Position numbers and translations under genes: made by a program. 64,000 nucleotides of DNA from Didymodactylos carnosus. Its lineage: Eukaryota; Rotifera; Eurotatoria; Philodinida; Philodinidae. The notes under the pieces are model-generated. The model worked only from the letters and a program-made list of their open reading frames with translations. It was not told where the DNA came from and searched no databases. Of this stretch, positions 23,191-34,548 are shown piece by piece (the first letter of the stretch is position 1; each line of letters starts with the position of its first letter). The DNA lies in assembly GCA_905250885.1 (NCBI GenBank), contig CAJNOQ010000013.1, positions 51,128 through 115,127 of the forward strand, written 5' to 3'.

Positions 23191-25255
23191 ATGGAATCTC
23201 ATCAAATTGATACGGTTGATTCCATTCGTCTAAAAAATAAGATGAAACGACCCTCACTTATTACTATAATTGATCCCGGTATTGAAAATATTACAGCAGC
23301 TTTAAGCGATTTGGACATAAATGCATTAGATGCTGAATTAAAAAATATAACAAATGATATTTCAAGCAATTTAAAAGAATATCGAAGTAATCCACAAAAT
23401 CTAGCACTTTGTCAATTAATTCAAAAGTCTAAAGCAAAATTAGTTCAACTAAAATCGTGGACATCTCTATTAAATACTGAGGATGGAATGAAATTAATTC
23501 AACAACAAATGAAAAATGAAGAGGAGCAAGTTAATAAACGAAAGTATGAAATAGATGAATTATTAAAAAGTGTTAAAGCTCTGTCATCGGTTGATATTTG
23601 TTTTCTTGTTGATTGTACTGGTAGCATGCAGGATTATATCGATGCAACAAGAGATAACATAAAAACATTGACAAATACCATATCAAATCTATTTCGTACA
23701 AAACCGCGTTTAGCGTTTATCGGTTATAGAGATATTTCTGATAATGAAAATAATTTAATTAAATTCGAATTTACCGATGATATTGATGCATTTAGCGACT
23801 TTCTCAGTCATATTGAAACTGTAGGAGGCGATGATATCTGTGAAGATGTGTTCGGTAAGCTAGACATTCTTAGTAGTTGTGTGATACACGTTCTTCACAC
23901 ATCGCCTCACTAGTAGAGTGTCTAATTGGTTTCATGTGTCATTGAATTAGCGATAATGATTCCCTTTTACTCTAGGTGGCTTACAAGCTGTGAATGCTCT
24001 TTCATGGTATAATCCAAATCGGCTTTTAATCCACATATGCGATTCACCATGTCATGGACGGGATTATCATGATCAACAATGGCTCGATCATCCAGAATGG
24101 GACAAGCACCCAAAGGGAGATCCTAAAAACAGAGAATTGAGTAAATTATTGTTAGATATAAAACGACATAATGTTAAATATTTTTCCATTCAACTGAACA
24201 ACGATCGCACTTGTAAAATGTTTCAAGAATTTAAATTTATCTATGGTACGTTACCAGAAATTGATGTTAAAAATGCAAATGACATAATTCAAAGTATTAC
24301 AAAGACAACAACGAGTGTTATTATGAATACAATACATGATACTATGTCAACGTTTCAAACAACTGCGAAGAAGAAAACGTACAATCTTTTAGCATCTGAA
24401 CCAAAATGGAACCTGATACCTGCAAATCCAGTTAAAATAATTGAAATTATTATGCCACGAACATTAGATGAAATATTACAAGGAATATTGTATGTTGGAG
24501 AAGGAAGTGGTACTATGAAGATTGCATCTAATCCATTCGCTCAAGGCTCACTACGTTATGCATTCTACGGTCAATTCGCATCTGATCAAGAAAACTTGAT
24601 CAGTGTTGTTTATAAAGAATTAATTAATGCTGATCCTCACTACAATACATTGACCGTGTACAAACAACATTTAGAAATCCATGTTATTGCACAATTTATG
24701 GCTGAACGTTTTAACATAGAACAAAGGTTAAGATTTCGCAATCCAGTTGAAATTTTCTATGCTGATGCCGATATAGTACAGCAGAAGAATGATTTAACAA
24801 AATTTTATCAAGTTGAAGCACGTTTTAATCAATCCATGCAGAAATGGAACAATAACAGCGGTGGTGTACATATGGTAGATTATTCAACAACGTTACAAGC
24901 ATTCTCACATTGGACCTATCACTTCACTGCTGGAAGATTAATGGTTGTAGATTTACAAGGTGTTCGATCGGATAATGTTTATTTATTGACGGATCCAGCA
25001 ATACATTTTGATGATTTAAAGCGTTATAAAGAAGCGCGAACAAACTTAGGAGCGAAAGGTATGCGAGAATTCTTCCGTACCCATGTCTGTTCAAAAGTGT
25101 GTACAGAACTTGGTTTACCAAAAATAACAAACAATATTGACGAAAATTTATTTAAAGATTATTATGTGTGTTCAGGAAAATATGAAATGCAAACCATTAC
25201 GTCGGAATCACAGGATAATGATGATATTATAATCATCTCGGAAGAAGACAGTTGA
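23191..25255 (+). CDS. vWA domain / alpha-kinase protein (VwkA-like)
   Basis: Exons 23191-23854 and 23976-25255 give 1944 nt (647 aa). A helical, charged N-terminus of about 125 residues precedes a von Willebrand A domain with the metal-site motif DCTGSM (about residue 136). A Cys/His-rich stretch (HICDSPCHGRDYHD) lies within it. From about residue 400 follows an alpha-kinase domain: NPFAQGSLRYAFYG (glycine-rich loop region), VVYKEL (ATP-binding Lys), VEARF, TLQAFSHWTYHFTAG, MVVDLQGVR, LTDPAIHF, and the C-terminal zinc-type THVCSKVC motif. The domain order matches vWA kinases such as Dictyostelium VwkA; these are atypical Ser/Thr kinases. The key residues look intact, so it is probably active. 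It is flanked by repeats on both sides. Confidence 0.92.
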
Positions 25256-26586
25256 AGCCCGATGACACTGATTACATAGAATCCAACGTTAATAATCAAG
25301 AAATTTGAGATAACTGCATGTAGGCAATGCAAAGGTCTTTTGCTACTATATCATAACTCTGACTGTATCTTGCAACCATAATAGTTTTGTCATAATGTCA
25401 CCATTTTCCGCTCTACCCAGTTCTTATGTTAACAAGAAACTGGTGTCACTTGCCCCCGTCGTCAATAAACGAATATTTTCACTCAGTTAAATAACGGTTA
25501 AATCATACTAACAAATTGTTCCACTGAGAACATAAAACTGTAATACGAAGTACTTTTAGTAGAGTTCAAACATGTGATGAAATGCAACTAGCTTAGTCGG
25601 ATCAATCAACCGCTTTTCATCGCTCAAGTGGGACGCGAACTTTCAGTGCTAAGTTATCCATGTACATAGTAAATAAATAAATAAATCCATCCATAGTTTA
25701 CGTATGATTTTGTAGAATATTTTGCAGCGCATCTTTTAAAAACAAACATCGAGTCTTGGAAACAAATCTAAACCAAGAAGTAAGCAAAATACTGAGATCG
25801 CCATTTATTCTGGGTCACCCGTTATCAAACAATCACTCATTAATTATTTTAGTTAACTAAGAGATAAACAACGGTTGTTTAACAAAAAGAGCGATCGGTA
25901 TCAAGTATGGAAATTAGTTTCTCCTGGTTCAATTGTTTTAAATCGTTTACGTCAAGAACAAGCAGCGAAAATACCAGCACCAAACATGTGTGACTAAACA
26001 GAAACACTAGTTTTCAACTTAAAGACTGAATAAGCGGTACTTTTAGCAACAATACAATCACATTATTTTGTTTTTTTCCTTTGTTTCATGCCGGGGAAAT
26101 TTTATTCTAATTTTATACCGTCGGTGAAAGTTTCCTAATCTTATGGGTAGATTCTGCATCCCTGCTGATGAATCAACTGATTCATAATGTCTATTTTAAA
26201 TAAATGAATAAGTGCAATTTGGCTGCTAATATGTAAAATTCTATGTTTGTAAAAGTCCTTCTATTAAACAAAGATACACATTCTTTCTCTCGATTAAAAG
26301 CATCGGGGATCAAAATGTAAGATTTTTAAGTTATTGTAATGAAATGTGACAATACTAAACCACCTGAAACCACAAACATGTCTGATAAAAGAACGAAGAG
26401 ACGAAAATCATACTAATTCCAGAATAAAAATCTTACATATTGTAACTGCCTCGATACTTCATAAAATATCGTGTTTTTCTCTATTAAAAGCGCGAATCAA
26501 ACGCAAATTTCAATAACAATATGAGAATCACATTACACATAAAATATACGCTTTATATCTATCGTTAAGAATTTGTCAACTGTACA
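25256..26586. other. intergenic stretch with an orphan exon-like frame
   Basis: No complete gene. The open frame at 25863-25997 is listed separately. A weak inverted repeat with arms ATGTAAGATTTTT (near 26317) and AAAAATCTTACAT (near 26427) may be another small foldback element. Confidence 0.5.
25863..25997 (+). pseudogene. orphan exon-like frame (possible gene fragment)
   Basis: An open frame reads DKQRLFNKKSDRYQVWKLVS, then PGSIVLNRLRQEQAAKIPAP, and ends NMCD-stop. It has codon use like the real exons here and lies 12 bp after a plausible acceptor (ATTATTTTAG at 25843-25852). No matching upstream exon was found, and a stop lies between the acceptor and the frame. It is probably the last exon of a decayed gene or a fragment carried in by a repeat. 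The family was not recognised. Confidence 0.4.
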
Positions 26587-26880
26587 AAACAGAATAAGTT
26601 TTATGTGAGCCTCATGCTAGACATTTTTGCAGAACACACGAATCATAATTTTTCAGTATTTCAGTTATACCAAGTCAAACACGGACTTCATCCTCAACTG
26701 AAAAACCTAATTTTATACAGAATTTTATTCTGCATCAAATGAAATGTTGCCCGACGTAATGTGTGACAGATTTCAAGAAAAAAGTCAAAATATTAAAATG
26801 TGAACATTTTTGAGAAATTTCAGATCTGTTCTGTAAACCTACTTCAGCTCAGTAATTAAATGGTCAAAATTATAATGGGT
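26587..26880. repeat. repeat family R2, copy 2
   Basis: Reverse-complement copy of 20687-21100 without the hAT-like insertion. The uninterrupted target CATGCTAG sits at 26613-26620. Confidence 0.8.
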
Positions 26881-27041
26881 GAATTGTTAATTTTGGAAAG
26901 GTCATAAAATATAACAAAAGCGTTTGATCGAACCATGCAGGCGCTCTTGAAAGACATTACAAGTTGATAGTCACAAAAAGTTATGTTCTCAATTATGCTT
27001 TCAACATTTAAGTGATCTGAGTACGAATATCATTTCATATA

Positions 27042-27408
27042 CTTGAGTAGAAGAATGAACTGTAGAGCGGAGAATATTCTTTTTAGTTGTAAATCTCTTT
27101 TTGATTGATGCATAATGAGAATAATAAGAAAAAGGGCACTGTGAGCTGTATGACATTCCTCAAATCGGCAACGACAAGCTTATTCTATTTGCTCAGTTTA
27201 TTGAAATTTGACTGCTAAGCTGTCGAGAAGATTATTGGAAAAAGTATTTGTTTTTAAATCAATGATCCAATCATGGAATCATATCGAGTCTAATAGAAAA
27301 GCGTAAAACAGATGTCAGGTTTTCAAATTTCAATTTCTATCAACTCCCATTAGAGATGCATGATCAAAACAAAAGGTAAATAGAATCGCTGTTGATTCTG
27401 CATGTGAA
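27042..27408. repeat. repeat family R1, copy 2
   Basis: Direct-orientation copy of 22287-22768 with a single version of the part duplicated around the N. It runs directly into the short open frame ending at 27592. Confidence 0.9.
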
Positions 27409-27686
27409 ATTGACATTTGTACAAATTCCAATGAGCTTCACTGAAAAATCTTGCGTACTTATTCCCTATGACGAGAATAATGTAGCATGTCAGATTGCTT
27501 CAAAAAAAAAACGACAAAACAAGTGTACAGAGATAGAAAAGAGAAAAACGAACATATTTCGGAAATATTCCGTACGCTTCAAGATTATGTAACACGAAGG
27601 AGACAGAGCAGACAAATTTAATAAAATTTTAATATGTAAGAAAAAATGTTTCAATCAAAAGCGATTTTTGTTATTGTAATCGTGAA

Positions 27687-29197
27687 CTAAGGACATTTTC
27701 TATCGACAATGAATTTTCCACTTTCATCATATTCTTGCTTACTAATCCACATTTGATGAAATGAGCCCAATGATGCTAGAATAGAACCGCCTATCCATGA
27801 ACTAAAACGTCTTTCGCTTAATGACGGTGGTATTTGTACTTTCATTCTCATTGTTTGTGGTAAAATATGTGATAATTCACGATGTAAACGTTCAGTAAAT
27901 CCCAGAAAATATGAATTACCACCCACAATTGTGATACTTCCATAGAGTGCGGATCGTATATCGGGATCACACATATTCACCGAATTTGTTATTAAATGAA
28001 CTAAATCCAAAATTGATGAGAATTGACCTTTCACGATCGACGGATTAAATAAGCCTTCTCTAGAATAGAAAAAACAAAAACAAAATTCTTTACATCATGC
28101 AGTAGATTGCACACTACTTACGGTATCCGATATCGTTCTTCTCCAAAATCTAAACTGAGACCATTTGGAAATTCATAGTTAACACGTGGTAATTGACTAA
28201 TTTCACTTTCATTATAAGGTGTATCCGATATTTGTAAAACGGTTTGAGCAAAATCTTGTAAAATTTCTTTTGTCATAAACTTTTTATAGGAATCTGTAAT
28301 GTTTTCCGGTAAATTTGTGCGTTTTGTCCATTTTGGTTGTTCATACTGCCTTACAACTTCTTTTGATTTAATTAAATAATGTGGAACAATTTCATAGTTA
28401 AGGCCATCTAATAATTGTTTACATTGGTTCAAAATAAAATCACCGCCTAATGGTGATTGAACAATGGCCTTTTGAAATACCATACCCTAGATAACAAAGA
28501 GTCTATTAATGGTATGACTCTACAGTAAGGATTATCCATCCTACCTCATGAACAGGAACGGCAGTGGTATGTGTTGCACCGCAATCTAATATGAGTGCAG
28601 TGGCTTTAGCTTGAGCAAACGATGATAAAACAGCATTTTTAGCTAAATAAAATGCTGGTATTTGAAATTTTTCAAACATAATTTCGCATAATTTTTCACG
28701 TTTTGCACGTTGGTTGATCGGTGGCTCAGACATAACTAAAAAATAGCCAAAACAGATTTATTTTTGATTATTTTCGAATATAATTAAATACCTATTGGAT
28801 GATATGAACTTCCATGATCTTTCTCACATAAACAGTCAAATGCATTTGTCATTGCTTGTTCAAATAAGTCCCAGTCATCAATCATTTGTTCTTTTAAAAA
28901 TGTTTGCATGTATAAACCGTTCTGTGGCACACGAATTTTATTCATATCAAATATATAACGTTTTTGAGGTTGTGACGGTGGTGGTGGTGGTGGTGGCTGC
29001 TGGGAAGTATCACCTGAACCATCTTGAACAGTAGATGAAGAGGCTGGTGATTGTTGCTGCTCATCAATTACGCCAATATAACTGGGAAAATCAAATTTTG
29101 GTGTTTCTTCACCAGCATAACCAGCACGAAACGTATGTGATCCAATATCGATCACTAATGCACCAACTTCATCCGAACCATAGGTACCGCTACTCAT
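27687..29197 (-). CDS. ACTL6A: actin-related protein ACTL6/BAF53
   Basis: Exons 29197-28792, 28735-28545, 28486-28122 and 28059-27687 join to 1335 nt (444 aa; human ACTL6A 429). The start [20 protein letters not shown] and the end [17 protein letters not shown]...[13 protein letters not shown]...RKCP are near-identical in pattern to ACTL6A/B. Middle landmarks are MSEPP...[23 protein letters not shown] and QSPLGGDFI. Family role: nuclear actin-fold subunit of SWI/SNF (BAF), INO80 and NuA4/TIP60 complexes. A Ser/Gln/Pro-rich insert with seven consecutive prolines (about residues 42-72) accounts for most of the extra length. The ATG was chosen by homology; an in-frame ATG 17 codons upstream at 29248 is unlikely. 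One gene stands for the vertebrate A/B pair. Confidence 0.95.
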
Positions 29198-29562
29198 TAT
29201 AAATCTGAAGAGATAAAATTTTACTCTGAAACAATAGAAATATTTCATAAATGCTACAGCTAAAAAAAGGATTTGGATGTTTAAATTGATTATCGTTAGT
29301 TTGTAGATGATGGCGTTCTATTCTAACAGTGAATCTTCATGAGATCAGATTTAAAACTTCGCAATAATTTAACAAACTGAGCAACAGTAAGTTTTTATAC
29401 AAAAAAAGTTGTTTCCAAGAGAACATACAAATATCTCATCTATATAGTTTTGGAAAACTTTACTTTCAACTTAAAGTTAATCAATACACAACAACATATT
29501 ATTTTTCATATTTAAATGCCTTTTTCACCTACTACCGAGGTGTTTCATAGTTAACTAGAGAT

Positions 29563-30558
29563 TTATTCATGTATTTTATTTATTAGCTGAAGTTGTTTAT
29601 ATTGTTCATGAAAACGTTTTTTAATATAATTATATAAATCATATTCAAATTTAAGTAAATCTTTTAGAATGAGATGAGTATTTGGTTTTAATTCTTTTCT
29701 CCATTTTCTCGGACTAAAATTAATATGTGGCCGTCTCTTCTTAATATATACTAGACTAATATTTCTAAAATAATTTGGTAATAATTTTTCTAATATAAAT
29801 AACAATTGTTCAATATTTTCGGTCAAACCCACTACAGTATAATATTTATCAATATTTGATTTTGCTTTTTCAACAGCCCATGATAAATTTTCATTCGATG
29901 AACATAAATGATTTTGACCACAAAAAAAAGGTATAGCGGATGTTACACCATATTCTAATGTTATACATTTGAATGGTTCATTTTCTGTTTCAATACAATC
30001 GTCTAACGTATAATTAAGTATTGTTCGATTTTTAATAAATGTACAACGATTTTTTTTTAAACACATTCTACGAGAATAATAATAATTTGATACTGTTCGT
30101 TTAATAGGATCACGTATCATATTTATATATATTGGTTGTTGTTTATTAAAATGTAAAAAATCAACAAAATAAACATGTCGCTCATAGAGTATTGGTGGAT
30201 TAAATGTATAAATTTGTTTAATAAATAAATATTGTTTATTTAATGATAAATTATATGAAACATATTGATTACTATGTATCATACGATAATATTTTTTATG
30301 AGATTGTTGATGAAATAAATAATTCAATGTTTCACTAGCCGTTTTTGGTATACGATTATAAAGAATAATATGTTGATTATTTTCTTTGTTCTTTAGCGAT
30401 AATTTTGTTGTTTTTAATCGAGTTTTTATCAATGTAGAATGTATAAGAATTGGTTGACTCTTTAAATCATAATGTTGAACATAAATGATGAATATACGCA
30501 TTATTATGATAGCAGTCAACAATAATAATAATAAAACGGTATATTTGAAAATGTTCAT
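29563..30558 (-). CDS. hexuronyl 2-O-sulfotransferase (HS2ST/UST family)
   Basis: Intronless, 331 aa. The N-terminus is that of a type II Golgi membrane protein: a short cytosolic tail, then a hydrophobic anchor (about residues 6-27). The 5'-phosphosulfate loop is YNRIPKTASETL; PKTAS is the HS2ST form. The 3'-phosphate site is INMIRDPIKRTVSNYYYSRR. IPFFCGQ and WAVEKAKSNID...VVGLTENIEQLL also follow HS2ST and UST. Expected role: PAPS-dependent sulfation of uronic acid in heparan or chondroitin/dermatan sulfate. The sequence is unusually rich in Ile, Asn, Lys and Tyr, following the AT-rich DNA. Assignment between HS2ST and UST is open. The absence of introns, unlike most neighbours, could mean a retrocopy origin. 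Confidence 0.9.
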   Translation of the reverse strand: MNIFKYTVLLLLLLTAIIIMRIFIIYVQHYDLKSQPILIHSTLIKTRLKTTKLSLKNKENNQHIILYNRIPKTASETLNYLFHQQSHKKYYRMIHSNQYVSYNLSLNKQYLFIKQIYTFNPPILYERHVYFVDFLHFNKQQPIYINMIRDPIKRTVSNYYYSRRMCLKKNRCTFIKNRTILNYTLDDCIETENEPFKCITLEYGVTSAIPFFCGQNHLCSSNENLSWAVEKAKSNIDKYYTVVGLTENIEQLLFILEKLLPNYFRNISLVYIKKRRPHINFSPRKWRKELKPNTHLILKDLLKFEYDLYNYIKKRFHEQYKQLQLINKIHE

Positions 30559-31950
30559 AGATCATTCCACAGATATCAATTACAAATCAGATAGATTGAA
30601 TATTCTCGAATGCGGTTACATACTATATTTTAGACTAGTTACAAGTTACACAATAGGAAAAAAAACTCGATTATGGACACATCAAGTTTTCTGTTCTTTC
30701 TCCTATTCTTTCTCCTGACATAGGAATAAGAACAGGTTTTTTCCTTATTTCTTTTTAAACGATAGAAAAGAAAAATTTGACTTCAAGAGCAAAAGAAAAG
30801 GTAAACAAATTTATAAGAGCGATATGAAACGAGACGAATTGAAAGGCTTTCTATTTCATAACGTAAATCTATGGAAAGTGATTGTGAGAGTGAAATTCAT
30901 TATATCTCTATTCGAAAGTTTTTCCGAAACCTGAAAATTCGAGCCGATTGAAATCAAAGGTTGAGTATTCGAAGCACCGCAATTGAGAATGATGTATATT
31001 TTTCTGCATTATAAATAACATAATAAAAAGCTCGATATTCTTAATATTCGAGAGGCTACTTTTATGTGTTATACATCAAAAGAGGACAAGATTTGACGTG
31101 TCACTAATTCATTGAAATTACAGTAAATCACAGAGGATCGTCTATTAGTAGTAATTCTCGTTTTTTCTGTCGTTTGAATCAGAAAAAACAAAAATTAGTA
31201 CCAATTACAGTTTCTTTGTACAAGTATTCGTTTTTCAATACATCTTATAATTTTTTTTTACTTCTTGTTAGTATTTCTAAAAATAAAAAAACCCACATTA
31301 CATGATTTACGATAAAAGATAATAATATTAATCAAATACCTGTTGTACATCAGATTCATCGCGCTATTAAGTATATAAAAGTGATAATGTTAATTTCAAA
31401 TACAGATTTATATTTTAAGCATCGGTAATTTTAATATGAAAATTGATTTTCTATAAACATTTTTGTTCTTATTACATTGATGTTAGGTTTAAGATAAAAA
31501 AGATCCATTGAATACTTTGATAAAAAAAACCTTGTTAAAAATTCAAACAAAAAATGACTAACACATACGTTTATCTAACAGTTATAACAGGACTAACAAA
31601 AAAAAAAAACATGCTCTCTTTTAGAGACAGAAAAAAATACCGAAAAAGTGATGATAGTGGAATGTTTATTTCAAAAAACAGAGCTTAAGGGTAATGATAA
31701 GACTAAAAATAAATGCAATATCAAACCAATTTCATAATCTTCTAAAAATCTTTTCACATAAGTTTGTTCAAAGACTAAATTGCCACTGTATTTGACAATG
31801 TACGTTTTAAAAAATAAAACGCATAGAAAAATGGAAAATTAAATGAAATATTAATTGAGAAGTTTTCTCTAAATAATGAAAGAAAAGTATGAACCTATAT
31901 GAATAGCTAATGTTCTACTTTCTCTTGCTAAAAGTCATTTAACTATTATA
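30559..31950. other. intergenic stretch without a recognisable gene
   Basis: AT-rich spacer between the 2-O-sulfotransferase start and the sorting nexin stop. No coding exon or clear repeat was seen; it should hold the sulfotransferase promoter and sorting nexin 3' UTR. Confidence 0.4.
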
Positions 31951-33285
31951 TTACTTTCGTTGTTGAAAAAGTGCATTAGCCGCATGTTCCCACGTGTTTA
32001 GTGATGCTTGATAAAAATCAATTTTTTTTATTGCCATTGTACGCAATAGATCAATTAATTCTTTATCTTTTCTCTCATTCCATCGTTGTATATCAGCTTT
32101 AATCGTTTCATTAGCAATAGTTAATTGATCATATAAATGTTCACAATTAATATTCAACTGATTTGATGTTTGTGTTACCTGTTTTTGTTTTTCATGCTTC
32201 ATTTCATTCATCGTCTCATAATTTGCATTCAATTGATCACGACGTTTCAATATATCATTGACAACATTTGTAAAGAGAATATATTCGTTAATAGGTTCAA
32301 TAAATTTTGTTGTAATAGTTTTTGATAAATCAAGTTGATTATCAACGATGGATTGTTGTGAATCGGCAACAATTTGTATCATATTTGGCATTGTACTATT
32401 TCGATTATCATCGTCATCATCATTATTATGTTTTTCTATTTCCATCCATTGTTTAAGAATCGTTGAATATTGTTGTTGTTCATCATATAATAGTTTATTA
32501 TCATATTCAAGTTTTTTTGCTAAACGTTCAAGTTTTCTCAAATTATCATTTAATTGTTGAGTATATGTTTCAATTTTAACAAATTCTAATGGTTTATTTT
32601 TAACCTGAAATACATTTGACATTGATGATGTAGAAGAGGATGATGAAACATTATTGATAGCTAATCCTTGTGCTGATTTTAATGTTTGATCATCTGAACT
32701 GAGAAATAATTGAAACGAATTATCAATGGATATAATTGGATTATCGGCTAAACGTTGAAGAAAATTTTGAAGACCAATAATTCGTTTTCTAATGAAATCC
32801 ATATTATCAGTTTGTAATTTTTTTGTTAGAGAATGTTTCGATGGTAATGGGGGAATGATGTTGAAAGGATATTTATTATCTAATATGGTTTTTAACCATA
32901 CAAAATCGTTATAACGTCGACGAACAATATATTCTTCTACTTTTACACTGTCGTTGTATTGATTTGACGTTATGAGATAAGTATAATATGTATCTAAACC
33001 AGTTTTTTGCTTTTTTGGTTCACTAACACGGATATGTAGATTCTCATTATCAATCCCATTATGATTATGATTATCATTTAATAGATAATCTTCACATTCA
33101 CGTTCGTTAAATTCTTCATCGAATGACACAGATGATGTTTTCATGGCATTCAGGTGTTTATTATCACTTTTATTTTGAATTCTTGTTATCGGTTGTTTAT
33201 CTTTAAAAAACTGATCAATATCTTCATCATTTTTCACTTGCTGTTCTTGTTCTTCCTCTTCTAATGCCCTACTTAACGGATCCAT
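31951..33285 (-). CDS. sorting nexin, SNX7/SNX30-like (PX-BAR)
   Basis: Intronless frame of 444 aa. An acidic, Asn/Asp-rich N-terminus is followed by a PX domain (about residues 80-200). It has the phosphoinositide-binding RRRYNDF, the proline loop IPPLPSKHSLTKKL, and FIRKRIIGLQNFLQRLADNP. The C-terminal half is helical and charged, consistent with a BAR domain (KPLEFVKIETYTQQLNDNL, a REYILY-like block EPINEYILFTNVVNDIL, RWNERKDKELIDLL). Domain order, length and these blocks match SNX7/SNX30, endosomal membrane-remodelling proteins acting with SNX4 in recycling and autophagy. A run of Asp residues (HNNDDDDDN) interrupts the BAR region. Confidence 0.9.
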   Translation of the reverse strand: MDPLSRALEEEEQEQQVKNDEDIDQFFKDKQPITRIQNKSDNKHLNAMKTSSVSFDEEFNERECEDYLLNDNHNHNGIDNENLHIRVSEPKKQKTGLDTYYTYLITSNQYNDSVKVEEYIVRRRYNDFVWLKTILDNKYPFNIIPPLPSKHSLTKKLQTDNMDFIRKRIIGLQNFLQRLADNPIISIDNSFQLFLSSDDQTLKSAQGLAINNVSSSSSTSSMSNVFQVKNKPLEFVKIETYTQQLNDNLRKLERLAKKLEYDNKLLYDEQQQYSTILKQWMEIEKHNNDDDDDNRNSTMPNMIQIVADSQQSIVDNQLDLSKTITTKFIEPINEYILFTNVVNDILKRRDQLNANYETMNEMKHEKQKQVTQTSNQLNINCEHLYDQLTIANETIKADIQRWNERKDKELIDLLRTMAIKKIDFYQASLNTWEHAANALFQQRK

Positions 33286-34044
33286 GTATGAATCTAAAAA
33301 TTAAAAAATGTTTTTTGTATAGACGTGAAATTAATCAAAGAGTTATACATGGATGTGAATCAAATTAAATATAAAATAAAAGAACACAATGTTAGAGATT
33401 CTGATATTATCAACTGATTTTCTTTACATTCCAGAGAGTATCGCAACAAACATGAACGATTAAAAAATAACTAAAAGATGATTACAGTCTCCGTTTATTC
33501 TTATGAGACGGTGAAAATTTTTAGTTCTATCTAACTTGTTCACTTTCAATAAATATACTATCTCGAATTTCCAGGCTCAAATTCAGGTTGAACAATAAAA
33601 AAACAAATACATTCTGAACTAGAAAATTCCCTTATTCACGTTAGTCAACGCAGTTATAACAGTCTCAAAGCAATGCAAGTGTTGAATTAATCTAAAATCT
33701 TATTTGACCACCGCCTAAACCATTAAAATAAAAACCATGATCAACTACTTCCCACCAAATAACAAAGAATAAATAAATATCTGGTAGGTATGTATGTCTA
33801 TATATATATATACAATGTCAATCAATGTAGCCATTCGTATAATTTCATCATAGATGTCGCCGAATAATGAAAGCTATAATGTGTGTAAACTAGCGATATC
33901 TAAGAAAGAAAAAATTAGTCCAAGAGTAATTTATAAATTAAAATGGAATTTTGATCAAAAAGAAACGAAAACATAAAAACATCAGTGAATTTTATTATTC
34001 ATACTCTGCTTTTATCAGAAATTGCACTGGAAAAACAATGTTTT

Positions 34045-34548
34045 TCAATTATCTAACATAATTTGATTTACATATCGTCCAAACAATGTTGGATTACCTC
34101 GTTCATAGGCTCTAAATTGATGTTGTTGAAATTTTTTTAATGTCGTTTGTAATGTTGAACATGTACAATAGAATAGATAACCTTGTTTTTCCATTTCTTC
34201 AGCTATTTCTAATTGATGATTGTTCATCAGTGTTTCATTAACAACAACGAGTAAACGTTTTTTTGCTTCTAAACATTGTAATATACTACCAGCACCAGCA
34301 TGACTTACAATTAAATCAGCTTTATCTATATCGGAATCAAGTGAATCTTTAAATTTATAATACTCAATATAAACATCATTTAAAATTGATCCATTGAGAG
34401 GAAAATCTATTAAATCACTATCGCCGACTTGTAATAAAAGATGTTTGATGTTTAAATTTTTTAATTCGTTCAAAACACGCTCTTGTACCATTGAATGAAC
34501 TAATAAGTCGAATCTCGTCGTACCAACAGTGACAAATGCGCATTTCAT
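34045..34548 (-). CDS. ALG13: ALG13, UDP-GlcNAc transferase catalytic subunit
   Basis: Intronless, 167 aa, the size of the minimal ALG13 catalytic unit. It opens with MKCAFVTVGTTRFDLLV and contains the GT28-type C-terminal glycosyltransferase signature DLIVSHAGAGSILQCLEAKKRLLVVVNETLMNNHQLEIAEEM split around the GAGS loop. With ALG14 it adds the second GlcNAc to the lipid-linked N-glycan precursor on the cytosolic ER face. There is no membrane span, as expected, because ALG14 supplies the anchor. The deubiquitinase/Tudor extension of long vertebrate isoforms is absent. Confidence 0.95.
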   Translation of the reverse strand: MKCAFVTVGTTRFDLLVHSMVQERVLNELKNLNIKHLLLQVGDSDLIDFPLNGSILNDVYIEYYKFKDSLDSDIDKADLIVSHAGAGSILQCLEAKKRLLVVVNETLMNNHQLEIAEEMEKQGYLFYCTCSTLQTTLKKFQQHQFRAYERGNPTLFGRYVNQIMLDN

